NCBI GenBank assembly: GCA_001766655.1
Contig: MJCC01000003.1
Coordinates: 186,001-250,000 of the forward strand
Origin: Phytomonas francai
Taxonomy: Eukaryota; Euglenozoa; Kinetoplastea; Trypanosomatida; Trypanosomatidae
DNA: 64,000 nt
Reading direction: 5' to 3'
Each line of letters begins with the position of its first letter. Positions within the stretch are counted from its first letter, which is position 1. The notes below the pieces were generated by a model. The model made no database searches and was not told where the DNA came from. It was given only the letters and a program-made list of their open reading frames with translations. This document shows positions 1-9,109 of this stretch, piece by piece. Both the position numbers and the translations under genes were made by a program.

Positions 1-3
1 TAT

Positions 4-38
<35 letters not shown>

Positions 39-740
39 TAGATGGGTCGATGCTGAAAATTATCTCAGAATAAATTAACAAGGATATCAAGCTGAGGGGG
101 AGAGAGGAGGGGAGAAGGGGGAACGAAATGATTGCTATATGGTAATAATTTATATGCATGAATAAAACGGATCCTATAGTCGATATCTGTTCGTGAGCTT
201 GAATACGTGTCACTAATTCATAGGTGATCGAAATTCACTATTACGAAGAGACCTATTCAAAGTGACCGCGCATGCATAGAAGGTGGTGCATAAAAATATA
301 TTAATATATTCGTTTATGCAACGATCTTATATAATTCATAGTGAAATCCATTCTTCTGTATCTCTACTTTCGTCTAACGAACAGCATATATGCTGAAATC
401 TGTGAGAATCGATTCATAAAGCATTAAGCTTGTAGCAATGATTTTTATAAGTAGTCCTCCTCCCACCATATATCTGTATGTATATATGATAAGTACTCCA
501 AAAATAATATCGAAGGGTATTTTAAAAGGTTGATGTAGGGTAAAAATACCGAAAAGTGTATAGAAAAGGCAAAATTCAATGAAAAGACTCAAGAAACGAC
601 ACTTTTTTTCTGGACAAAAAGAAGGAAAGAAAAAGAAAGAGAAAGCAAGGGGAAAGCGCCGTAATCAACGCCATGAAACTCTGCTCCTCCGCTCTCCGAC
701 TCGTATCCGGAGGGGGGGGGGGGGCTAGGAAAGGATGCGG
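1..740. other. Intergenic / 3' flank of the distal RRM gene
   Basis: No supportable gene. It opens with a GATA tetranucleotide tract (1-43) and is AT-rich up to about 640. A run of 13 G (712-724) lies 16 bases past the stop codon of the RRM gene, so the sense strand has a C13 tract at the start of its 3' UTR. Short open frames here are AT-rich and start at non-ATG codons. Confidence 0.6.
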
Positions 741-1343
741 TCATGCGGGCTCCAGCCCGGTGCCCGTGGCCCACTGTGTCACACCGCCCCAGGGTGCCAC
801 CCCCCCCTCCCACAGGCCCAGGCCCAGGCCCAGGTCCCCCTTCCCCACCAGGCCCACGTCGTAGAGCGGACACAAGACGTACCACAGCGCGCGCGACGGC
901 CCCTGCGCCGCCGAGCTCGGCTGGCTCGGGAGGGGGACGGGGGCGACGGCGCGCGGGGTCGCGCCCGGGTCCGCGTACCGCGCCTGCAGGGAGCGCCCGC
1001 AGAGCAGCGCGTTGTTCAGCCCCCGGATGCACGCCGCGGCGGCCTCGTTCGTGTAGAAGAGCGCGAAGCCGTAGCCCTGGCGCGACTTTCGACGCCCCGA
1101 CTCGCACAGCTTTGAGGCCTCGATGAGCCCGAAGCTCTGGCAGAGCGCGCGGAAGTCGGCCGAGGTGAAGTGCGCGGGGAGGCCGGAGATGTAGACGTTG
1201 CGCAGCTGGATCAGGTCGCAGCGGGGGTCAACTATAGCGGGCACGACACTCACGTTTGCACGTCCACAGGATGGGTAGAAGGGTGTGGCATCGTGCCTCG
1301 ACTGTTGGTCCGTATAATCGTTAATCGTGGTACTTGATAGCAT
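741..1343 (-). CDS. RRM-domain RNA-binding protein, short tandem paralogue
   Basis: A 200-residue protein with one RNA recognition motif at about residues 47-122. The RNP2 motif NVYISGLP (49-56) and RNP1 motif GYGFALFYT (90-98) are intact, so it should bind single-stranded RNA. In kinetoplastids, single-RRM proteins commonly regulate mRNA stability or translation; that role is inferred. Start is ATG at 1341-1343, with AG dinucleotides about 27 and 37 bases upstream as candidate splice acceptors. It is a tandem paralogue of the gene at 4243-5133, and similarity covers only the RRM and a Leu-Gly tail. The N-terminal 46 residues have no counterpart in the paralogue. The tail contains an LGLGLGL stretch encoded by a GGCCCA hexamer repeat (about 810-832). 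The C-terminal half is extremely GC-rich. Confidence 0.85.
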   Translation of the reverse strand: MLSSTTINDYTDQQSRHDATPFYPSCGRANVSVVPAIVDPRCDLIQLRNVYISGLPAHFTSADFRALCQSFGLIEASKLCESGRRKSRQGYGFALFYTNEAAAACIRGLNNALLCGRSLQARYADPGATPRAVAPVPLPSQPSSAAQGPSRALWYVLCPLYDVGLVGKGDLGLGLGLWEGGVAPWGGVTQWATGTGLEPA

Positions 1344-4242
1344 ATTTTAACAAAATTTAATAAGATCAAACTACACCTAAGGTTACATCAGATGAAAAAC
1401 ATTCAAGGGTGATAAATAAAAGAGGTAAATAATAAGATGTGGAAATCCATTTTGTGACTACAGTTCTAATGCTGCGTATGACTCTCGATTGCTCTGTTAT
1501 AAAAAATTTACCCTTTTTTTAAAAAAAAAAAGGATGCATTCTCAAGCTTCCTTTTAAGAATTTGAATTTTTTACGAGGCCTAAAAATAAAATAAAAAATA
1601 CGTCTCACGCTCTGGCTAGATATTGTCTAAAAATATTACATAAAAAGAATCCGTACAAAACTAGAAATATACTTATAATTCGTAGTGCCTTCTTGGTTTT
1701 TAGTAATTATTTACTTGAATTATCCAATCCTCTTCCTTTGTTTGATTTATTGTCATTCTATATATCCACCTAAATGTCGTATTACATTAAGCATTGGAAT
1801 TTCTTCGTTCCATATTTTTGCAAACCACGTGGCATAAACAATTCACGTAGGATGTATACAGAAACCAATGTAGTGGATGTGTGGCTAAATAGCAATTGTC
1901 ATTTACAATGTATACTTTCATACCATCGTAGCATAATATACTGAAAACTCTCCAGTGGTAAAAAAGCAGCCCCGAAACTGTCTGATCATTGAACAAACGA
2001 AAGAACAGAGGACTATTAGGCAAAGTAAATAAGAAATGTGGCCTCAAACAAGAAGGGATTTTGCTTTAGTTTCACAAGCACTCAATATTTGTATATATAT
2101 AGATATATACATATATGCATACATATCAACCGTGTAAAGGACATTTGGAGGTAAAATGAATGACACTTTATTGAAATACAGCCCTTAAGGTTTATCCGAC
2201 ATAGCGTCTCCAAGGACTGGTTAACCAAAGTAAGCCTTATTGATTAACATAAATCGGGCCTTCGCAAAAACTAGTTAATCATCATGGCCCCTAGTTTCCC
2301 TTCATTAAATGCTTACAGCCCAACTACCGATTGTAATAAAACTGAATACTTTTAGAGTTTTTCATGCATACCTTCGTGAGGGTAAGCTATGCATTTGCAT
2401 TATTTAAAATATATTGCACCATAAATGGTTAAAATTAAGCAAAGAATAATAAAACGGTAATGATTTCCTTCCCATGGAAGATTTAATGAAGAATAAAAGA
2501 TCGGTTCTGAAGCAAGCCTCAAGAAACAGTTGAGAAAAAATATATATCGAAGGTAGAAAATAGCCGTGTAGGAATATCACGTGAGGGATACAGTAGGGAG
2601 GAAAAAAAATCTAACTAGACGAAATAAAAGAAAAACTGACACCTAAAAATATATGCAATAACTAAATAAAATCGTTAAATATACCAACACAACAACCATG
2701 ACACATATCTAACATGTGATAAATCGAAGACGGCAAGCGAAAGGGAGCAAACATGGGTTGTTTTATTATTCATATCATTATTTATTCATCTATATTATTT
2801 CAAACTCCTCCTTTTTCTTTTTCAACTACCCTTCTTTATCGCTTTTGTTCGGTGCATATTGTCTGGACGAGGAAAACCAAAAGAGGGAGTCAAAATTAAA
2901 ATCAAATATACATGTGTGTGATAGAATACCGATGAAAAAAGGGTTACCACTTGCTGAAGCCCGTCCAATTTAAAGTGATCTTGGGATTTGATAAACAAGG
3001 GAAACAGCCTAAGTTCCTGTGCTAGCAGTAACCCCCTCACCGTGATGCTTAGAGTCATTAAGAATAGGTTAGAAAATAAAAGCACAAAAAACTTCCTTTT
3101 ACACAGTCTTCCACCCCTACGAGAAACACAATAGGGAAAATGGACATTCCCTATATAGTATTACGTTAAAAATAATAATTTATCGTATTCTTTCGCTGAC
3201 ATGTGGCAATCGATGGGGAAAAAAAACATCAAGCCATTTAGACGAATAAATCGTCGCTAAGTAAAGCTGGCCTGAGAATCATAAAAAAATCTTAACATAG
3301 TACATGCCAAAAAAAGGTACAGCAAAAAGAGAGTATCTTTGAGGACACATTGGCTTGTAAAGCGTTGATAGACTTAACTACCAGCTATAAAATTTTTTCC
3401 TCTTACATTTATTTCAGTAAAACGGCAACATATTATGAATGCCTTGCATTAAATCTAACCTTCCGAAAAAATACCCCTGCTTTTGGTGCAGTAAAAAAAA
3501 AAACATATAACTTCAATCAAGCAAGCAAGGCTATGTGCACTACCCCTTGTCATCTATATTAATTCTCATTTTTTTTTTTTAAGATGCACACACAAACATA
3601 TATAGATAGATAGATAGATAGATATAGATATATGTAATTTTGACGAAAATGCAGAAAAATAATACAAAGACGAGGTTCCCCCTCTCACCTGTAAGGAGTC
3701 AGAATCAGAAGTAAAGAGGTCCATAGTAGCAACTAAAATCATAGAACCTCTGTGAAATCAGTTGAGATGTTACAGGGGAAAATGGACGAATATATGGGAA
3801 TACAATATTAAAAATAAAACCCACTCAAAAATAAAAGGAAATACATAATAGTATATAGTGTTTCTTAGATTATAAGAAAAAAAACACGAATACACACAAC
3901 TTGATATTGGCGTTTCAAAACGAAGAACAACACGTAAACATATGAAAATAAATTCCATAAGATGTTAAAATTTATACATACAAGGAGAGGATATCGAGCT
4001 GCTTCCGAAAACTCTCTCTTTCACCAAGCTTTATATCATTGTCAACCACCTTGCACCCGGGCGCAAGACTCCTCCTTCTCCCTGATGTGTTGTGTCATCC
4101 TGTCGAGCTATGAGGTCTCGGCGAGACACCGAGAACCCACCGGACACGGCTGTAACGACCAGAGAGAGGGGGAAGGACGTAATTTTTCTCCCTTCTCCCC
4201 CCCCCCCCCTTCTCAGATTGTCTCCTGTCACACGGGGACGGC
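1344..4242. other. Long AT-rich spacer between the RRM paralogues
   Basis: 2.9 kb with no ORF I would defend; the longest minus-strand frames (for example 1787-2047 and 2822-3085) begin at TTG or GTG and are AT-driven. It holds a GATA/TATA repeat at 3598-3634 and several A or T homopolymers. The block 2150-2350 is less AT-rich than its surroundings but has stops in all frames I read; a small RNA gene there cannot be excluded by eye. Confidence 0.55.
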
Positions 4243-5133
4243 TTACGCGGCTCGGAAGGGGTCCAACAGGGGGGTTGGGGCCGGGCCCGCGCCGTAGCCC
4301 GGCTGCGCCACCATCCACACGCACGGCCCCGGCCCCACGATCGGCATCGTCAGCGGCGGGACGTAGACGACCCCGCAGTACGGCGCCGGCCCCGGGAGAG
4401 GGGGGAAAGATGTGCTGAACCGCGCCCCCACCCCGACCGCTGACGAGGACGACAAGGAGGCGCCCGTGGGGGCGGCGGTGGCCCCCGCGACCCCCCCTGA
4501 GCCCAGGCCCAGGCGATTCCCGGGCCGGATCGCCCGCCGCCGGCGCTCGGGGAGGATCGGCGGGTGGAGGGACTCCTTCGCGTGCACGCCGGTCGCGGCG
4601 CGCGGGGTCGCGCCCGGGTCCGCGTACCGCGCCTGCAGGCAGCGCCCGCAGAGCAGCGCGTTGTTCAGCCCCCGGATGCACGCCGCGGCGGCCTCGTCCG
4701 TGTAGAAGAGCGCGAAGCCGTAGCCCTTCGTCGGGGTCGTGCTCGCGTCCACGCACAGCTTCGAGGCCTCGACGCGGCCGAAGCGCTGGCAGAGCGCGCG
4801 GAAGTCACTGGAGGAGAGGTACGGGGGGAAACCGGAGAGGTAGACGTTGCGCAGGCAGCCTGTGGGCGGGTTCAGGGACGCGTTCTGGTCCGGGGTGGCG
4901 GCGATGGAGAGGGAGGCGGAGATGAGCGAGTTCAGGTTCAGCGCGGCGTCGGTCGGCGAGACCGACGCGCTCGAGGGCACGATCGCGAGGGCCGGCAGGG
5001 GGACCGCCAGCGGGGAGTTCGCCTCGTTCCTCTGATTATCGACGTTGTCGGCGCTGTTGAGGGGGGCTTCGATCGCGCACTGCAGTGCGTCCAAGCGTCG
5101 CGTCGCGTCCCCCAAGACTCGTTTTGTTGGCAT
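4243..5133 (-). CDS. RRM-domain RNA-binding protein, long tandem paralogue
   Basis: A 296-residue RNA-binding protein. The longer open frame starts at TTG (5190); the first ATG is at 5131-5133, giving an N-terminus MPTKRVLGD. In that numbering RNP2 NVYLSGFP is at about 96-103 and RNP1 GYGFALFYT at about 137-145. N-terminal to the RRM is a Ser/Ala/Asn-rich segment with little predicted structure. After the RRM come a basic stretch (ERRRRAIRPGNR) and a Pro/Gly/Ala-rich tail. The DNA for the distal half of the RRM is almost identical to the paralogue at 741-1343 (see findings). It is probably a post-transcriptional regulator; its target is unknown. The upstream region is unusual in having no sense-strand ATG for 1.5 kb. 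Confidence 0.87.
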   Translation of the reverse strand: MPTKRVLGDATRRLDALQCAIEAPLNSADNVDNQRNEANSPLAVPLPALAIVPSSASVSPTDAALNLNSLISASLSIAATPDQNASLNPPTGCLRNVYLSGFPPYLSSSDFRALCQRFGRVEASKLCVDASTTPTKGYGFALFYTDEAAAACIRGLNNALLCGRCLQARYADPGATPRAATGVHAKESLHPPILPERRRRAIRPGNRLGLGSGGVAGATAAPTGASLSSSSAVGVGARFSTSFPPLPGPAPYCGVVYVPPLTMPIVGPGPCVWMVAQPGYGAGPAPTPLLDPFRAA

Positions 5134-6893
5134 TTTCCCAATCAGCGACCGCTGTCCTGCGTTCGTTTTGTCCACTAAACAGATTTGCAATAAACTAGAA
5201 GAAGTGACTGGTTGTTAGTATTAATGCTCTCCTTCCCTCACGCTGTGAAAACGCTTCAATGTTTTAGTTAGTTAGAGTATAATTCCTCGTTTTTCCGATG
5301 AAAAGAATATATATAGAGTTTGCTGATCTTTTTAATATATAAATAAAGTGGGCGATAAAAATTCAAAGAATAAAAAAATGCGAATATCTAACAGTGAAAA
5401 TTATCTCCCTCTTCGTCTGTTGTGTACTTCTCGTGTAATTCGACGGATCCTTTGTTTAATTTGCCTTTTTCCCTCAACGTAAGTTCTGCGGCCCCTGAAA
5501 CTGAAAACAGTAAACAAAGAATGGCTAAAAAAATACGCAGAAAATCACTGCGTCCTTTTTTAAAAAGGGAGAAAGTTGGAAAGGGCTAGCTACTGACCTT
5601 CGAAATAGGTGGAACGTTCAGGAAGGAAAAAAAAGAATGCCAACAGTATCGAAGACGTTGGCGGGAAAAAAAATATTAGATATACCCTATTATATAAGTA
5701 TTGTTGATTTTTTTTAAGAAATAATGGGTTGTTTAAAAATATTTAATCAAATGAAATGTAACGCAAAGCGAATGTGAAACTGGAAAAGAAAAAGTGAAGT
5801 GATTAATAGCAAAAAAAAAAGTAAAAAATCTATCAAAAACTTCCTTGTAGGAAATTCAGTCGCGCACAAGAAGGGGGGGTTTTAAAAAAAAGCAATAAGC
5901 TATCTAAGAAATTCCTTAGTCAAGACTTTCTTGTGAATAATTCCCCTGTTTCTTTCCTTCTTGATTTGTAGCAATGAAAAGTGAATTTTGGACAAATTTG
6001 GTAATAAAACAGATGAAATATATTCAGGGTTGCGTGAAAGGAAATAGTTCAGACTGAGAAAAAGAAAACCCTAGGCTTTCTGATATAAATGTAAATAAAT
6101 ATATCTATATAATTACCTAATTGAAGTGATCACTTCTTCCTAACGAACACCCTTGTTTTAATATCCGTGAGGTGCTGTTTGCTGCGCCCCTTGTTCACCT
6201 GCTCAGATCCAAAATAGTAAGAGTGGTATCCCCCTTCCGGCGATGCGCGAGAAGTTTCACCGTGTGTCGAAACTGTGTGTGTGCGTCAATATATTAGAAA
6301 GAAAGCGCTCAGTGTATTTAGATATAGAAATATTCGAAAATTTCCCTTGTTTATATATCTATAGATATATTTGAAAATATATATTTACCTTTTTTTTGTA
6401 TGGGGAGAGGGGGGATGCTGTGAGCCTGTAAGACTCGGTACGCCTATGAGCTAAAATACTCGATAGATGCGCGTTAAATATTTTATGAAAAATAATAAAT
6501 AAAATTAGAAATCCTATAAATTGTAGAAAAATCAGAAATGTCAAAGCTTACTGCTAAATACGAAAAATGCACAAAACCACAAAAAAGAGTTTGCTTGATT
6601 GAGTTTAATTGAGAATGAATGAATGGTTCAAGCTTTAAAAAACGCCTGATAAGTAGAAAATTAAGGATGTCTAAAAGGCATGTATACGATATGAGGGGTA
6701 AAAAGGCAACAAGGAGTAAAAGAAAATGGAAGTATCACGATATGGTCCTTTTTTGGAGGGATTATTGCACATGTAGTTAACTCTCATAATATTCAACAAT
6801 CCTGTCGACACTCCTTAGGTATGCACCAAATTTTATTTCCTTTTTTTTTTTTTGATCGTGGGTGTTGTTGTTAGACATTCATACTTTAAAGTT
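5134..6893 (-). promoter_or_regulatory. ATG-free leader/intergenic region upstream of the RRM gene
   Basis: Reading the sense (minus) strand from 6678 down to the start codon at 5133 I find no ATG in 1,545 bases, although the same stretch holds about 23 ATGs on the plus strand. A candidate splice acceptor close to the gene is the AG near 5150-5152; another follows CTTCTTCTAG near 5197. A third possible acceptor region, with a long pyrimidine run, lies near 6660-6745. Between 6133 and 6285 there is a coding-like frame without a start codon (separate entry). The rest is AT-rich with A/T homopolymers. Confidence 0.5.
6130..6285 (-). pseudogene. Coding-like open frame lacking any start codon
   Basis: Read on the minus strand, 51 codons stay open from just after a TGA at 6286-6288 to a TGA at 6130-6132. 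They have balanced base composition, unlike the AT-rich flanks. The predicted peptide is hydrophilic and ends TDIKTRVFVRKK; its middle includes PEGGYHSYYFGSEQ. There is no ATG in the frame or in the 390 bases upstream. A CACACACACAG precedes the open part, so it could be a 3' exon, a relic of a decayed gene, or chance. I recognise no family. Confidence 0.3.
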
Positions 6894-8456
6894 TTATACA
6901 AGCATTGAGAAATCCATCGTTACACCACTCAATTTACTTTCAGTGATACCCATACTTGCGATGAGATCTTGCATTTTATCGATGCCTGCCAAACGCAAGG
7001 AGCTTGTCAGCATCAACTCCTTGCAGTGGTTGAAGTGCACGAGCTGGCAGCGAGTGTAATCGGCCAGCCGAGCGAGAAATCGAATCGGCGCCGCATCCGT
7101 CTTGCAGAGCACGACGGAGAAAGGGATGCCCAACCGCTCCAATAGTTGGCAATATTTCAGGTCCATGTGTTGCATGCCGTGGGATGAGACGCAAACAAAC
7201 ACCCGCTTCAGGTTGCGAGGCTGGCAAAGCGTTGTGGGGGGCATTCCCCCCTTATTGCGTCGACGGGCCCCTGCCTCACCGCCGTCGTCGTCCGCCGCGG
7301 CATCCGCGTCCTCGGTCGGGACGCCGAAAAGCCCCCCGCGCTCGACCGCGCCGCCGTCCTCGAGGTCGAGGCCCGCGGGAGGGTCGTCCGCCCGCGCGCG
7401 CGCTCCCCGCGGGCCCCCCGCGGCCCCCACGCGCCGGGCGCCCGCCCGCAGGTACGCGCGCATCGCGCGCACGGCGTTCGCCGCGTCCAGCGCGGGCGTC
7501 CCCATCGGGTTGAAGTAGCCGTAGCCCGGGCAGTCCACCAGCGCGAGTTTACCCGCGACGCTGTAAAACCGCACGGCGTCGGTGGTGCCCTGGAGGTGGC
7601 CGTACGGCGTGATCATCGCGTTCACGATCGCGTTCACCAGCGACGACTTCCCCGAGTTGGTGCGGCCGATAAAGGCCACCTCCGGCAGGAGGCGCTCGCG
7701 CGGGAAGAGGGCGGCCTTCCCGGCCCTCGGACGGCGGCCGCGCCCCCCTGCCCCGCCTTCGGAGGCCGCGGCCGTATCGGCCAGCGGGACGACGGGGAAT
7801 TGCTGCGGGTGGGCCGCCGCGGCGAGCAGCTCGACGTGCCCGCCAAAGGCGAAGGTCTGCCGGCTCTTGCGGGAGGTCGTGTACACGGGTGCGGTGCCGT
7901 CGCCTTTGGTGATCCAATGTTCCCACGACACGCCACGCTTGAGCTTTCGCTCGATACGACGGCCGTGGAGGCCGCGGTAGATCTCCTCCAGGATGCTGCG
8001 ATCAAGTGGGCGCTGGCGTAGGTCCGCGCGGAAGCTCGTCCTGCTCGGGTTCAGCGTCTCACGCACGGCCCCCTCCACCCCCAGCTCCTCGATCAGCTTT
8101 TCCTGCTTCCTCAGATGCGGCTTGGAGTCTTTCCAGACCTCCTCGATCTGCCTCCTCGTGGCCTCACCAAACTCGGCGAGCTGGCGCTGTCGTTGGAGAC
8201 TCTCCGCGCCGTCGCGGCTCAGAAAAGACGCTGTGTGCGCATGTATGTGTTTATTGCGCGCGTACTCGGTATCCATGCCAGCATTCCATTCGGTATTCTC
8301 GAGATGCTCCCCCTGACTCTCTACACGAGGAATCACGATCCGGTTTGGATTGCACCCACCGCTAAACCAACGCAAGCCCGGAAAAAGGCCTAACGATGTG
8401 TTTCTAGTACGTCGCGCCGCCCTAAGTGTGTGAAGAGTACCGCTTTGTCTCATCAT
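6894..8456 (-). CDS. EngB/YihA-family GTPase, probably mitochondrial
   Basis: A 520-residue GTP-binding protein of the EngB (YihA/YsxC) family, which assists assembly of the large ribosomal subunit. G1 is GRTNSGKS (264-271), the G2 threonine lies in QGTTDAVRFY (289-298), G3 is DCPGYGYF (308-315), and G4 is CKTD (451-454), with Cys in place of the usual Thr. The segment before G4 also fits the family. Bacterial EngB is about 200 residues. This protein adds a 250-residue N-terminal extension, with a basic presequence-like start (MMRQSGTLHTLRAARRTRN), and a roughly 70-residue acidic/low-complexity insert (340-410) between G3 and G4. EngB homologues are known assembly factors of the trypanosomatid mitoribosome large subunit, so that role is a family-based inference. 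The GC-rich core (about 7260-7960) matches the G domain and insert. Confidence 0.86.
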   Translation of the reverse strand: MMRQSGTLHTLRAARRTRNTSLGLFPGLRWFSGGCNPNRIVIPRVESQGEHLENTEWNAGMDTEYARNKHIHAHTASFLSRDGAESLQRQRQLAEFGEATRRQIEEVWKDSKPHLRKQEKLIEELGVEGAVRETLNPSRTSFRADLRQRPLDRSILEEIYRGLHGRRIERKLKRGVSWEHWITKGDGTAPVYTTSRKSRQTFAFGGHVELLAAAAHPQQFPVVPLADTAAASEGGAGGRGRRPRAGKAALFPRERLLPEVAFIGRTNSGKSSLVNAIVNAMITPYGHLQGTTDAVRFYSVAGKLALVDCPGYGYFNPMGTPALDAANAVRAMRAYLRAGARRVGAAGGPRGARARADDPPAGLDLEDGGAVERGGLFGVPTEDADAAADDDGGEAGARRRNKGGMPPTTLCQPRNLKRVFVCVSSHGMQHMDLKYCQLLERLGIPFSVVLCKTDAAPIRFLARLADYTRCQLVHFNHCKELMLTSSLRLAGIDKMQDLIASMGITESKLSGVTMDFSMLV

Positions 8457-9109
8457 TAAATATGTCTACTCCTTCGTTTACCCCCCTCCCCTCCCCCCTT
8501 CTTCTCTAGGGTGTTCAGCTTTTCTCCTTAAGTGCTGTTTGAACCTCTTGTTTGAGCTCTCATATTTTCATGTTATAAAAGGATTCAAAGGAAACGGTTG
8601 GATCAAAAACAAAATGATCACTCATTAACAGAGTTGAAAGGCTTACCTAGCAGTTAAACATAAAACACATATGCCTAATAGGGAAGAAGAATAAAAAGTG
8701 AAGTCGAAAAAGTACGGAAAAGGAAAAGAAAGGTAACTTCTTGTCGTTTACACCCCTCCCCTTCTCCACCTCTTAGACGCTAAATTTAAAAAAAAAAAAA
8801 ACCTGAACATCACTAAAGGAATAATAGCAGAAAATGATAGTACAATTTTTTTAAATGTGAAAAATGATTAATATATTCCGCGTTTAGGAGCCCTAACTCA
8901 ATGTATACTATTTGATTAAACCTACGCAAAGTATCATCCCCTTATTACGTATCTTGTAGGATAAACCAAGTGATCCCCGTATGTACGCACACATAAGGGG
9001 GAGTGAAAGACTGAAACATGACATCAGAGAAAACGAGTTGTTGTCTCTCCACTCTGTATGGTCGTTATTTTATTTTCCTTCAACCCCTATAGCACCGCTC
9101 AGTAACTTT
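8457..9109. other. Intergenic
   Basis: No gene seen. A pyrimidine-rich block lies on the plus strand at 8470-8510, the wrong strand for trans-splicing of the EngB gene. On the sense strand a pyrimidine stretch at about 8693-8735 could serve as the splicing signal. The remainder is AT-rich. Confidence 0.5.

Noticed and set aside
6130..6545. Cis-intron joining the frame at 6359-6544 to the frame at 6133-6285
   Set aside because: A GTAAAT donor and CACACAG acceptor exist, but joining them puts the downstream part out of frame, and the upstream frame has no ATG.
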